Shown here piece by piece: positions 8,609-17,762 of a stretch of DNA of 50,839 bases (positions are counted from its first letter, which is position 1; every line of letters begins with the position of its first letter). This DNA is from Nevskia sp. (GTDB lineage Bacteria > Pseudomonadota > Gammaproteobacteria > Nevskiales > Nevskiaceae), in assembly GCA_031291075.1 (NCBI GenBank), contig JARLJS010000220.1, positions 1-50,839 on the forward strand. Reading direction: 5' to 3'. A program made the translations under genes and the position numbers. Under the pieces are notes generated by a model that saw only the letters and a program-made list of their open reading frames with translations, had not been told where the DNA came from and ran no database searches.

Positions 8609-10294
8609 GTGGAGATCAATCTGCATATGGATGCCGGACGGGATGGTTGCGTCCCTGGCCCGGCGGCGCCTGTCCTGCCAGGGGTCGTCGACGTGCTGGT
8701 GGTGGGCTTCGGGCCGGTCGGCGCCACGGTGGCCAACCTGCTGGCGCGTTACGGCGTGCGGGTCCTGGTGGTGGACAAGGCCACGGCGATCTTCATGGCG
8801 CCGCGTGCCATCGCCCTGGACAACGAGGCTTTGCGCATCCTGCAGCTGGCTGGCGTCGCCGAAAGCGATCTCGAAACCGTGGCCATCCCCTACGTGCGCA
8901 TGCGCTCGCCCTACCTCGGCGAGTTCGGCCGGATCAACACGCTGGGCAGCATCGACGGCCATCCCAAGCTGGTGACGTTTTACCAGCCGGAGCTGGAGCG
9001 TTGTCTGCGGTGGCGACTCGGGCAATATGGCTGCGCGCAGTCCGCGGCCGGCGTCACACTCAAGGCCTTTGCGGAAGAACAGGACTTCGTCATCGCCTCG
9101 CTGGATCTCGGGCAGGGACGCATGCAGTCGGTCAAGACCCGTTATCTGGTCGGCGCCGATGGCGCGGGCTCGCTGGTGCGCCAGCTGGTCGGCCAGGAGT
9201 TCCAAGGCAAGACCTTCGCCGAGGACTGGCTGATCGTCGATGCCAAGGGAGTCCCGCGCCCCATCGACCATGTCGAGTTCATCTGCAACCACCGCCGGCC
9301 GACTCCGCACATGACCGCGCCCGGGGGACGCGAGCGTTGGGAGTTCATGCTGCGGCCGGGGGAAAGCCGCGAGGACATGGAGTCCGAGGCGCGCATCCGC
9401 GAGCTGCTGGCGCCATGGGGAAGCCCGGAGCAGATGGTGGTCGAGCGCAAGGCGGTCTACCGCTTCCACGCCAGGGTGGTGAACGCCTTCAGCAGGGGGC
9501 GGGTATTTCTGGCCGGCGACGCGGCACACATCACGCCGCCGTTCGTGGGGCAGGGACTGGTCGCCGGTCTGCGCGACGCCGCCAATCTCAGCTGGAAGCT
9601 TGCCTGGGTCATTCATGGCCGCGCCGCGCCGCAAATCCTGGACAGCTATGACCAGGAGCGGCGCCCGCACGCCAAGGCGATGATCGACCTGGCGAAGTTC
9701 ATGGGCAAGCTGGTCATGCCGCGCAACGCCGGGATCGCCCTGCTGACCCACGGCATGATGCGCCTGCTGCGGCTGGTGCCCGCGTTGCGCGCCTACTTCG
9801 AAGAGCTGGGGATCAAACCCAAGAATTCATTCAAACGCGGGCTATTCGTCAACGGATGTTCGCCGGTCAAGCTACGCCGCGGCGCGCAGCTTCCCCAGGG
9901 CTGGGTGCGCAGCCCCACCGGGGAAACGCGCCTCAGCGATGACGCGCTCGGCATGGGATTGACGCTGGTCGGGTTCGGCCGCGACGCACGCGAGGCGCTG
10001 GATCCCGAGACGGCTGCGGCGTGGGCCGCCGCTGGCGGCACGGTGGTCCAGATCACGCATCGCGGGCAGCGCCTGCATCTCGCCGACAATAACCGCTGGG
10101 AGGACCTCGAAGGCGTGTTCCTGCCCGGCGCCGTGCCGTTCGGCTGGGCCGCCGTAGTCCGTCCCGACCGCACCATCCTGCACGACGGACTGGCGGCCGA
10201 AGCGCCCCGCCTGGTGCGCGAAAGCCTGGCCCTGCTCGGAGTCCCCGTCGCGGCGCCCGCGCCCTCCCTGCGCGCCCCTGTACCCTCCGTCTGA
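8609..10294 (+). CDS. FAD-dependent aromatic hydroxylase (MhpA/PheA-like, class A flavoprotein monooxygenase)
   Basis: A 561-aa cytoplasmic monooxygenase expected to use NAD(P)H and O2 to add a hydroxyl ortho to an existing phenolic OH. Family signatures are the N-terminal Rossmann loop VVGFGPVGATVANLLARYG, the second FAD motif GRVFLAGDAAHITPPFVGQG, and a C-terminal thioredoxin-like region typical of the 3-(3-hydroxyphenyl)propionate hydroxylase group. The GTG at 8609 is preferred because GGAG stands six bases before it; an in-frame ATG at 8627 is the alternative. It is the first gene of a five-gene operon whose next product is a ring-cleavage-type dioxygenase, so its product is probably a catechol. 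The substrate cannot be told from sequence. Confidence 0.85.
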   Translation: MEINLHMDAGRDGCVPGPAAPVLPGVVDVLVVGFGPVGATVANLLARYGVRVLVVDKATAIFMAPRAIALDNEALRILQLAGVAESDLETVAIPYVRMRSPYLGEFGRINTLGSIDGHPKLVTFYQPELERCLRWRLGQYGCAQSAAGVTLKAFAEEQDFVIASLDLGQGRMQSVKTRYLVGADGAGSLVRQLVGQEFQGKTFAEDWLIVDAKGVPRPIDHVEFICNHRRPTPHMTAPGGRERWEFMLRPGESREDMESEARIRELLAPWGSPEQMVVERKAVYRFHARVVNAFSRGRVFLAGDAAHITPPFVGQGLVAGLRDAANLSWKLAWVIHGRAAPQILDSYDQERRPHAKAMIDLAKFMGKLVMPRNAGIALLTHGMMRLLRLVPALRAYFEELGIKPKNSFKRGLFVNGCSPVKLRRGAQLPQGWVRSPTGETRLSDDALGMGLTLVGFGRDAREALDPETAAAWAAAGGTVVQITHRGQRLHLADNNRWEDLEGVFLPGAVPFGWAAVVRPDRTILHDGLAAEAPRLVRESLALLGVPVAAPAPSLRAPVPSV

Positions 10295-10303
10295 GGAAAT
10301 CGC

Positions 10304-11380
10304 ATGCCCCTGAAACTGACCACGGCGCAGCCCGCGCGCCACCCCAACCCGACCACAAGGGCCCGCGCGCTGGCGTACCTGGTATTCGACCGCCCCGACC
10401 TGGCGCAGGCCGAGCGCTTCCTCACCGACTTCGGCCTGCGCACCGTGTCCCGCAGCAGCGAGCTGCTGTTCCTGCGCGGCACCGGCGCCGCCCCCTTCTG
10501 CTACGTGGTGCGCAAGGCGGCCAGGGCCCGTTTCGCCGGCTTCGGCCTGCAAGTGGCCGGGCTGGCCGACCTCGAAGCGCTGGCGCGGCTGCCCGGCGCC
10601 TCGCCGGTGGAGGTGATGAGCTGGCCCGGCGGCGGCAGCAAGGTGCGCCTGACCGATCCCTCCGGCTTCCGCGTCGATGCAGTGACCGGCCAGACGCCGG
10701 TGGAAGTGCTGGCGCATCGCCCGGCGGCGGCGTACAACTGCGCCGACGCCCCGGTTCGCGTTGATGACACGGTGCGTCTGCCGCCGGCCCCGGCGGAGGT
10801 GATGCGCCTCGGCCATGTCGTGCTGGAACTGGCCGACTACCAGGCCACCTGCGCCTGGTACACGCAGCATTTCGGCTTCATCCCCAGCGATGTCCAGGTG
10901 CTGCCCGACGGCTCGCCCGCTGTCGCCTTCATGCGGCTGGACCTCGGCCCCACCCCTGCCGATCACCACACCCTGGCGCTCGCCCAGGGATTCGCCGCGG
11001 CCTACAGCCACAGCGCCTACGAGGTGGTGGACGCCGACGCGGTGGGGATGGGCCAGCACCTACTGCGCCAGAAGGGCTGGAAGCACGCCTGGGGCATCGG
11101 CCGCCACATCCTCGGCAGCCAGATCTTCGACTACTGGCAGGACCCCTGGGGCGACAAGCACGAGCACTACTGCGATGGTGACCTCTTCACCGCCGACCAG
11201 CCCACCGGCATCCACGCGGCCAGCCGCCAGGGCATGTCGCAGTGGGGCCCGCTGATGCCGCGCAGCTTCACCAAACCGCATCTCACGCCCGCCAACCTGG
11301 CGGCGCTGGTCCGCAACCTCCGCCGCAGCCCGGACCTTACGGTGGCGAAGCTGCGCACCCTTGCCGCCCTGTTCGGCTGA
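10304..11380 (+). CDS. VOC-superfamily extradiol (catechol-type) ring-cleavage dioxygenase
   Basis: A 358-aa protein of two vicinal-oxygen-chelate modules, the layout of type I extradiol dioxygenases. The C-terminal module carries the candidate metal triad: His in RLGHVVLEL, His in PADHHTLAL, and Glu in DKHEHYCDGD. The N-terminal module (LAYLVFDRPDLAQAERFLTD) lacks these ligands, as is normal. It should open the ring of the catechol made by the upstream hydroxylase at a meta position, using Fe(II) and O2. The gene follows the hydroxylase after 9 nt, with GAGGAA as ribosome-binding site. The last 60 residues (SRQGMSQWGPLMP onward) are a tail seen in some but not all members. Confidence 0.8.
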   Translation: MPLKLTTAQPARHPNPTTRARALAYLVFDRPDLAQAERFLTDFGLRTVSRSSELLFLRGTGAAPFCYVVRKAARARFAGFGLQVAGLADLEALARLPGASPVEVMSWPGGGSKVRLTDPSGFRVDAVTGQTPVEVLAHRPAAAYNCADAPVRVDDTVRLPPAPAEVMRLGHVVLELADYQATCAWYTQHFGFIPSDVQVLPDGSPAVAFMRLDLGPTPADHHTLALAQGFAAAYSHSAYEVVDADAVGMGQHLLRQKGWKHAWGIGRHILGSQIFDYWQDPWGDKHEHYCDGDLFTADQPTGIHAASRQGMSQWGPLMPRSFTKPHLTPANLAALVRNLRRSPDLTVAKLRTLAALFG

Positions 11381-11412
11381 ACCCGCCGCTCACTACTCAA
11401 CCGGAAGCATCA

Positions 11413-12369
11413 ATGGCACTCAACGTCCTGCACTTCAAGCATCAAGGCCGCGCCCAGTGGGGCGTGGTGCGGCAAGGCATCGTCACCCCGATCCCCGGGG
11501 AATTCCACACTACCGCCGAGTTCCTCCGCGCCAACCGCATCGAGACCCTGGCCTCGCTGAATGATCCCACGCTGCACGAAGCCGAGGTCGAGTTGCTGTC
11601 GCCGGTCACCCGCAACCAGCAGTTCGTGTGCCAGGGGGCGAACTACCGCCAGCACATGATCGAGTCCGGCGTGAATCCGGACGCGAAGAACTTCAACATG
11701 ATCTTCACCAAGGCCACCAGCTGCATCGTGCCGGCCGATTCCGAGCTGATACGGCCGCGCGGGGTGCGCTTCCTCGACTACGAGATCGAGCTGGGCCTGG
11801 TGCTTTCGCGCGACATCACGTCCCGCCAGTCCGTCAGCGACGCCAACCTGCACGAATACGTGGCCGGCGCGGTGATCGTCAACGACTACTCCGCCCGCGA
11901 CGTCCAGATCCCGCAGATGCAGTTCTACAAGGGCAAGAGCTTCCGTACCTTCGGCCCGGTCGGCCCTTATCTGTGCCTGCTCGAAAAGCAGGATTTCCCC
12001 TTGCTGAGGAGCCTCGAACTGGTGCTCAAGGTCAACGGGGAGGTCCGCCAGAGCGACAGCACCCGCAACCTGGTGTTCGGCCCGCCCGTTACGCTGAGCG
12101 AGCTGTCCGGGATCCAGGACCTGCATAGCGGAGACCTGCTGTCGACGGGTACTCCTTCCGGCTGCGCCCTCAGCATTCCGTCTCCGGCCAAGCAGAAGAT
12201 CGGCGCGCTGCTGCCGGAAAGGAAGAAGTGGGAAATCTTCATGAAGGTACAGGCCGGCAGGAGCCAGTACCTCAAGGCCGGAGACGTCGTCGAATCGCGC
12301 ATCGCCAGCGCCGATGGCCGGATCGACCTGGGCGTACAGCGCAACCGCGTTGTGGACGAACCCGCATGA
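11413..12369 (+). CDS. Fumarylacetoacetate-hydrolase-family protein (acylpyruvase-type C-C hydrolase)
   Basis: 318 aa. The catalytic FAH fold is seen in RPRGVRFLDYEIELGLVLSR, where the ExE pair binds the divalent metal, and in IVNDYSARDVQIPQMQFYKG, which supplies the third acidic ligand and substrate-binding residues; GDLLSTGTPSG is the conserved C-terminal motif. Members cleave carbon-carbon bonds in 2-hydroxy/oxo-dienoate or acylpyruvate intermediates after meta ring cleavage. The frame is open upstream, but ATG at 11413 with GGAAG six bases before it marks the start of family homology. It lies 32 nt after the dioxygenase and overlaps the ligase gene by 4 nt (ATGA), so the three are one transcript. 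Confidence 0.85.
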   Translation: MALNVLHFKHQGRAQWGVVRQGIVTPIPGEFHTTAEFLRANRIETLASLNDPTLHEAEVELLSPVTRNQQFVCQGANYRQHMIESGVNPDAKNFNMIFTKATSCIVPADSELIRPRGVRFLDYEIELGLVLSRDITSRQSVSDANLHEYVAGAVIVNDYSARDVQIPQMQFYKGKSFRTFGPVGPYLCLLEKQDFPLLRSLELVLKVNGEVRQSDSTRNLVFGPPVTLSELSGIQDLHSGDLLSTGTPSGCALSIPSPAKQKIGALLPERKKWEIFMKVQAGRSQYLKAGDVVESRIASADGRIDLGVQRNRVVDEPA

Positions 12370-14336
12370 AAGGCATCGCCAGCCAAGCGGACGTCCACGC
12401 CGTCGAAGCCCCGGGATTGCCGCAGGATCTGCCGGCGAGCACCTACGAGATGATCCGCCGCGGCGCCGCCATCAACCCGTCGGCGCCCGCGCTTTCGTTC
12501 TTCCTGCGCACCGACGACCACCGCCGGGCGGAATGCTGGAGCTACGCCGAGCTCGTTCGCGATATCACCCGCACCGCGAACATGCTGCTGCGTCTGGGCG
12601 TGCGCAACGATTCGGTGGTGGCCTACGTGCTGCCCAACCTGCCGGAGACGCATTTCGTGATCTGGGGCGGCGAGGCGGCCGGCATCGTCTGCGCCATCAA
12701 TCCCCTGCTCGAAGGGTCGGCGATCGCCGAGCTGCTGAATGCCGCCGGCGCCAAGGTGCTGGTCACGCTGGCCCCGTTTCCCGGCACCGATCTGTGGCCC
12801 AAGGTGCAGGCGGTGCTGGGCAGGGTCCGCTCGCTGCAGCATCTGGTGCTGGTCAATCTGGCGGATCGCGTGCGCGGGGCCAGGCGGCTTGCCGCCCGGC
12901 TGGTGCAGCGCCAGGAAGTGTCGCGGCTGTACGGCCGCGGCGGCTTGCGCAGCGCCGTGCCTGCGCACATCCAGATCCACGATTTCGGCACCGCCATCGC
13001 GCGGGAGTCCGGCACAGCGCTGGACAGCGCCCGGCGGTTCGATCCGCAGGACTTCTCCTCCTACTTCTGCACTGGAGGTACCACCGGCCTGCCCAAGATC
13101 GCCATGCGCCGCCACGGCAACGAGGTGGCCAATGCCTGGAGCGCCGGCCAGTTCCTCGGCGGCGGCATCGGTTCGGGCAAGACCGTGTTCTGCGGACTGC
13201 CGCTGTTCCACGTCAATGCCGTCCTGGCGACGGGCCTGCTGCCGTTCTCCAAGGGCGCCCACGTGCTGCTGGGCACGCCGCAGGGATATCGCGGCGAGGG
13301 CGTGGTCAAGCACTTCTGGGAGATCGTCGAGCACCACCGCATCAATTTCTTCAGCGGCGTGCCGACGCTGTACTCGGCGCTGCTGGAAGTGCCTGTCGCC
13401 GGCCGCGACCTCCGTTCACTCGAATACGGCCTGTGCGGCGCGGCGCCGATGCCGGTGGAGGTATTCCGCACCTTCCAGGCGCGCACCGGGATCAAGATCC
13501 TGGAGGGCTACGGCCTGACCGAGGGCGCCTGCGTCAGCAGTGTCAACCCGCCGCTCGGCGAGCGCCGGCTGGGCTCCATCGGCCTGCGCATCCCGGGCCA
13601 GGCCATGAAGGCGGTGGTGCTCGACGAAGCGGGGCGCTACGTGCGCGGCTGCGAGACCGACGAGGCGGGGCTGCTGGTGATTTCCGGCCCGAACGTCTTC
13701 GCCGGCTATGTCCAGCCGGAGCAGAACAAGGGACTCTGGGTCGACCTCGGCGACGGCCGGCAGTGGCTCAACACCGGCGACCTCGGCCGTTGCGACGCCG
13801 ACGGCTATTTCTGGCTGACCGGCCGCAAGAAAGACCTGATCATCCGCGGCGGCCACAACATCGACCCGGCGACCATCGAGGAGCCGCTGCACCGTCATCC
13901 CGCGGTGCAGCTCGCCGCGGCCATCGGCCGCCCCGACGCCCATGCCGGCGAGCTGCCGGTGGCTTACGTCCAGCTTAAGCCTGGTGCAACTGCGACCGAG
14001 CAGGAACTGTCGGAATTCGTACGCAGCGAGATCAGCGAGCGCGCCGCGCTGCCCAAGCATATCCGGATCGTCGACGCGATCCCGCTCACCGGCGTCGGCA
14101 AGATCTTCAAGCCGGAGCTAAGGCGACTGGAAATGGCCGACGCCTTGCGCTCGGCGCTGGCCGATGCGGGCCTTGAGGACGCGCAAGTGAGTGTCGACGA
14201 GGACAAGTCGAGAGGTGTCTCTCTCCGGATCGAACTCGCCGACCCTGCGCAGGAAACGCAGGCCGCGGAGATCCTGGGCCGGTTTCCATTCGCATTTTCA
14301 ATTGCCGCGGCCGGAAATGCGCTGGCGGTGCAGTAA
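12366..14336 (+). CDS. AMP-dependent acyl-CoA synthetase (ANL superfamily)
   Basis: 656 aa, activating a carboxylic acid to its CoA thioester through an acyl-adenylate. Core motifs in order: FCTGGTTGLPKIAMRRHGNE (phosphate-binding A3), EGYGLTEGACVSS (A5), NTGDLGRCDADGYFWLTGRK (A7), KDLIIRGGHNIDP (A8 hinge) and GVGKIFKPELRR with the catalytic Lys (A10). It is about 100 residues longer than a typical FadD; the extra sequence lies mostly after A10 (DAQVSVDEDKSRG onward) and forms a small C-terminal appendage. Start and the previous stop overlap as ATGA. In this operon it may activate the starting acid or a side chain left after ring cleavage. Confidence 0.88.
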   Translation: MKGIASQADVHAVEAPGLPQDLPASTYEMIRRGAAINPSAPALSFFLRTDDHRRAECWSYAELVRDITRTANMLLRLGVRNDSVVAYVLPNLPETHFVIWGGEAAGIVCAINPLLEGSAIAELLNAAGAKVLVTLAPFPGTDLWPKVQAVLGRVRSLQHLVLVNLADRVRGARRLAARLVQRQEVSRLYGRGGLRSAVPAHIQIHDFGTAIARESGTALDSARRFDPQDFSSYFCTGGTTGLPKIAMRRHGNEVANAWSAGQFLGGGIGSGKTVFCGLPLFHVNAVLATGLLPFSKGAHVLLGTPQGYRGEGVVKHFWEIVEHHRINFFSGVPTLYSALLEVPVAGRDLRSLEYGLCGAAPMPVEVFRTFQARTGIKILEGYGLTEGACVSSVNPPLGERRLGSIGLRIPGQAMKAVVLDEAGRYVRGCETDEAGLLVISGPNVFAGYVQPEQNKGLWVDLGDGRQWLNTGDLGRCDADGYFWLTGRKKDLIIRGGHNIDPATIEEPLHRHPAVQLAAAIGRPDAHAGELPVAYVQLKPGATATEQELSEFVRSEISERAALPKHIRIVDAIPLTGVGKIFKPELRRLEMADALRSALADAGLEDAQVSVDEDKSRGVSLRIELADPAQETQAAEILGRFPFAFSIAAAGNALAVQ

Positions 14337-14361
14337 TAACAATACAGGGGGAGAACGTGAA

Positions 14362-16917
14362 ATGTGGTTTACCCAGCGGCTGCCCGCGTGGACGGCGGGA
14401 GGAATATTGACGTTGACGGTTACCGCCGCGCGGGCGGTAAGCTGGGACATGCCGCTCATGGGCGACGACGTCAAGGCGGTGCTCAACACCGCGATCACGG
14501 CCGGCGGCGCGGTGCGCATGCAGAGCCAGAACGTCGATCTCATCGGCAAGAGCAATCTCGATCCGCAGCTCTGCACCGGGCCCGACGGCGCCTATCAGTC
14601 GTGCCAGGGGCTGTTTCGCAACCAGATCTATCCGGCGCGCAGGCTGGTGGCGGCGCCCGGGGCGGCGTCCATCAGTACCGACGATGGCGATCTGAACTAC
14701 AACAAAGGCGACCTGGTGTCGGCCGTGGTGAAGGCGACGCAGGACCTTAACCTGAGCTGGCGCGGCTACGGCCTGTTCACGCGCTGGCTCTATTTTTACG
14801 ACGCGGTCAACGCCGACTTCACCGAGTACCACCCCAACCGCATCACACCGCAGAACTATCTGCAGGTCGGCCGCCAGGCGCCGGGCCTGCCGGCCAGCGC
14901 GCAGCAGTTCCTGCGGGGGGTCTTGTCCAACCCGGCGGCGTTCCTGGCCAATCCCTTCAGCGTCGGCGAAATCGTCCTCGACGCGCGGCCCTTTGGGCAG
15001 CCCGGCCCCAACGGCACCTACCTCGTCTATGGCCCGGGCGGTGTGGTCCGCCAGCAGCGCGCCGGCGGCGAGGAGCGGCGCGAGATCGGCAGCAACCTGC
15101 AGTGGCTCGACGCCTATGTTTACGGCTCGCTGCCGTTGTGGGAGGACAAGTCCCTGTCGTTCAAGCTGGGAAGACAGACCGTGAGCTGGGGCGAGAGCAC
15201 CACCCTGGTGCTCAACAGTATCAACCAGGCCAACCCGATCAACGCCAACAACTTCTACCGGATTGGCCGGCAGGTCGAGGAGGTCTTCACACCGGTCGCC
15301 ATGGCGGACTTCAGCTTCGAACCGGTCTCGAACTACAACGTCGAGGCGTTCTATCAGCTGGAATGGAAGGGCGACGAGTCGGTTGCGCCAGGCAGCTTTT
15401 TCTCCGACAACGACATCGGCACCAACAACATCGGCAATACGGTCAGCGGGAACAACGGTAATGTGGCGGAGGACCCCGGCCGCGTGGGGACTCCTCTGGA
15501 CTCGCCATTGGCGGGACTTTCGAACACCACCTCGACCCTCCGGCGGGTCCCGGACGCGGTGCCGAGCGCAGCCGGGCAATACGGACTCGCGCTCAAGCAT
15601 TATTTCGAGAAGATCGGCTCGGGGCTCGAGGTCGGTCTCTATTTCATGAACTACCACTCGCGGTTGCCGCTTGCCAGTTTCTACGCGGACAACCCCAGCT
15701 GCGCCCGCAGGGACGGCAATGCCCTCGGCAACGACGCCACCGGCCTGGTGTCCTTCCTCCAGGACTGTCCCGACATCCCTCTCATCCACTCGCTGCTGCA
15801 CCCGGGCGAGCCGGCGCAATATGCCACCAGCAGCGCCGCGCCGCTGGACTCGGCACGCTTCCAGCTGGAGTATCCCCGGGACATCAAGCTATACGGGGTT
15901 GGCTTCAACACGACCGTCGGCGACTGGTCGATCCAGGGCGAGGTGGCCTACCGTCCCAACCTGCCCCTGCAGGTGGCCTTGCCGGACCTGGCCTTCGCGG
16001 CGTTCGGTCCGTCCCTCACCTCGTGCCACGACCGCGCGGTGGGCTGCACCGGATCGGCCGCCCTCGGCAACATCGGCATCGGCTATGCCGAGGACGGCAG
16101 CACGATCAACTACGGTTCAAGCGACTTCGTCCCGGCCGCGGGGACCACGGCGTATCCCGACCTCATCAACGTCGGCGTCGGCCACATCCCGGGATCGGCC
16201 CGCGCCTTTCCCAGCTTCGTGATTCCCTACCGCGGCGGGCAGATCGGCGATAACCCGGCCTGCCCCAAGGGCATGCGGGACTCCGACTACCATCCCGGCA
16301 TCCCCTGCTACATTCGCGGCTACGAGCGTGAGCAGGTCTATCAGTTCAACTTCGGCACGACCCGCGTGCTCGGTCCCGGCGAAAATCCCTTCGGCGCCGA
16401 CCAGGTCACGCTGGTGTCGGAATGGGGGGCGACCTGGGTGCCCTACCTTCCGGCCCTGGACCGGCTCCAGTTCCAGGCGCCCGGCGCCTACTACCATGCC
16501 AGCGCCGGCGCCGACGGATCGGGCGCCGACGGATCGCGGCAAGCGTGCTCGACCAACCCCGCATGCAGCATCGGACCCGATGGCCTGCGCTTCAATCCGC
16601 ACCAACAGGATCCCAAGGGATATCCGACCTCGGTGTCCTGGGGTTACCGCATCATCAGCCTTTTGAGCTACGAAAACGTCCTGCCGCGCATCGGTCTGCG
16701 TCCAGCTATCGTGTGGGCGCAGGATGTGCAGGGCACTTCCCCGGGGCCCGGCGGAAACTTCGTCATGGGAAGCAAGGAGGCCCAGACCCTGCTCGAGCTG
16801 CGTTACCTGCAGAGTCTTTCGCTGACCGCGGGATACACCTGGTATTTCGGCGGCGGCCAGTACAACACATTGAAGGACCGCGACTATCTGCAGTTCTTTG
16901 CGCGGTACCAGTTCTAG
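14362..16917 (+). CDS. DUF1302-family outer-membrane protein
   Basis: 851 aa. An N-terminal export signal (RLPAWTAGGILTLTVTAARA) is followed by a mature protein rich in alternating aromatic and polar residues and ending in Phe (LQFFARYQF), the signature of an outer-membrane beta-barrel. DUF1302 hallmarks are LSWRGYGLFTRWLYFYD, LGRQTVSWGES and NPINANNFYR. The family, often paired with DUF1329, occurs with steroid, aromatic and hydrophobic-compound catabolic genes and is thought to help uptake or efflux; the mechanism is unknown. No DUF1329 gene is present here. ATG at 14362 has GGGGGAG nine bases upstream and sits 25 nt after the ligase. It is longer than common members (about 600 aa). The MITE copy 2 begins directly after its stop codon. 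Confidence 0.85.
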   Translation: MWFTQRLPAWTAGGILTLTVTAARAVSWDMPLMGDDVKAVLNTAITAGGAVRMQSQNVDLIGKSNLDPQLCTGPDGAYQSCQGLFRNQIYPARRLVAAPGAASISTDDGDLNYNKGDLVSAVVKATQDLNLSWRGYGLFTRWLYFYDAVNADFTEYHPNRITPQNYLQVGRQAPGLPASAQQFLRGVLSNPAAFLANPFSVGEIVLDARPFGQPGPNGTYLVYGPGGVVRQQRAGGEERREIGSNLQWLDAYVYGSLPLWEDKSLSFKLGRQTVSWGESTTLVLNSINQANPINANNFYRIGRQVEEVFTPVAMADFSFEPVSNYNVEAFYQLEWKGDESVAPGSFFSDNDIGTNNIGNTVSGNNGNVAEDPGRVGTPLDSPLAGLSNTTSTLRRVPDAVPSAAGQYGLALKHYFEKIGSGLEVGLYFMNYHSRLPLASFYADNPSCARRDGNALGNDATGLVSFLQDCPDIPLIHSLLHPGEPAQYATSSAAPLDSARFQLEYPRDIKLYGVGFNTTVGDWSIQGEVAYRPNLPLQVALPDLAFAAFGPSLTSCHDRAVGCTGSAALGNIGIGYAEDGSTINYGSSDFVPAAGTTAYPDLINVGVGHIPGSARAFPSFVIPYRGGQIGDNPACPKGMRDSDYHPGIPCYIRGYEREQVYQFNFGTTRVLGPGENPFGADQVTLVSEWGATWVPYLPALDRLQFQAPGAYYHASAGADGSGADGSRQACSTNPACSIGPDGLRFNPHQQDPKGYPTSVSWGYRIISLLSYENVLPRIGLRPAIVWAQDVQGTSPGPGGNFVMGSKEAQTLLELRYLQSLSLTAGYTWYFGGGQYNTLKDRDYLQFFARYQF

Positions 16918-17197
16918 CTAGAGCATTTTCTCTTTACGTGCACACATTCTTTCCCCTCTCCCGCTTGCGGGAGAGGGTGGCCCGCAGGGCCGGGAGAGGG
17001 GCTTTCGTCCGGCCAAAAAGCCCCTCTCCCCTACCCCTCTTTCAGCGCTGCGCTTCCTGCTCCGCTTGAAAGCTGGGCGGTGCATCCTGCACCGCCCGTC
17101 CGTTGCGCCAACGAGCTTCGCTCGCAAGCCGGCGCAACGGACCCCGCACGCGGGAGAGGGGAACAACATGTATGCATCTAAACTAAAGATGCCCTAC
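16918..17197. repeat. MITE-like palindromic element, copy 2 (inverted relative to copy 1, with insert)
   Basis: Begins CTAGAGCATTTTCTCTTTAC and ends ACTAAAGATGCCCTA. Read in reverse complement it matches the element at 143-318 end to end, including the CTCTCCCGC stems and the GTCCGGCCAAAAAGCCCCTCT centre. It is about 100 bp longer because of the hairpin-rich block at 17041-17142. The right end is decayed (ATGCCCTA in place of ATGCTCTA). It starts at the base after the TAG of the DUF1302 gene and may act as that operon's 3' structure. Confidence 0.8.
17041..17142. repeat. Hairpin-rich insert inside MITE copy 2
   Basis: This block has no counterpart in copy 1. It consists of three consecutive stem-loops: TTCAGCG with CGCTTGAA (17041-17070); GGGCGGTGCA-TCC-TGCACCGCCC (17075-17097, 10-bp perfect stem); and GTCCGTTGCGCC with GGCGCAACGGAC (17098-17109 and 17131-17142, 12-bp perfect stem) holding a nested CGAGC-TTC-GCTCG hairpin. 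Nothing in it is coding. It looks like a small palindromic element nested in the first one, or a longer form of the same family. Confidence 0.65.
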
Positions 17198-17415
17198 TGG
17201 CGCTTTTGCAGCGTTATGCTCATCGGCCACTACGAAATGCTGGCGTCGGTGCTGAACTCGATGGCACCCAGGTGGAACCGTCGCTTGAAGAGTTCGTGCT
17301 GCATACGGGCATTCCGTGCTGACGGACGCGCCCACGTGCGATAGTTGCACCGACGCGTGTCCCGATCCCGGGGATGGGATGCGGGACAGGCGGGTGGGCC
17401 TTACGGCGTTCGCCC

Positions 17416-17762
17416 CTACGATGGCATTTGCATCACCACTTTGCCGAGGCGTGGGGCCTGAGCGGCCGCGGCATGTGCCACGGCGAGCTCTTCGAAGCCA
17501 TACAGGCGCAAAGGCGGCGGCGACAGCAGGCCCTGCCGCACCGCGTCCGCCAGCTGGTCCAGCTTGGCGGCACTGGGCCTGAACAGCACCCAGCGGTATT
17601 CGATATCGCGCCGCGCGGCTTCGCGTGCGGCGCGGCGCCGGTAGAGGCCGCTGCGCACGAGCCCGGACACCAGGCCGAACTCGTCCAGCAAGTGCGGCAT
17701 CGGCGTCACCGGCGTCACGTAGCGGCCGCCGGGACGCATGGCGTCGATCAGGCGTGGGAACT
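17416..17762 (-). pseudogene. Zinc-type alcohol dehydrogenase / quinone oxidoreductase, C-terminal fragment
   Basis: About 115 codons from the 3' end of an MDR-family oxidoreductase: [14 protein letters not shown] is the end of the cofactor domain, followed by DIEYRWVLFRPSAAKLDQLA and the family's typical finish, YGFEELAVAHAAAAQAPRLG then KVVMQM. The catalytic domain and the nucleotide-binding GxGxxG are missing. At about 17758-17762 the sequence switches abruptly to another truncated gene on the opposite strand. A remnant with no apparent start. Confidence 0.7.

Noticed and set aside
17183-17415. Possible gene between MITE copy 2 and the dehydrogenase fragment (minus-strand peptide containing ELFKRRFHLGAIEFSTD)
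   Set aside because: Only about 24 codons, no recognised family and surrounded by broken genes; likely another remnant.
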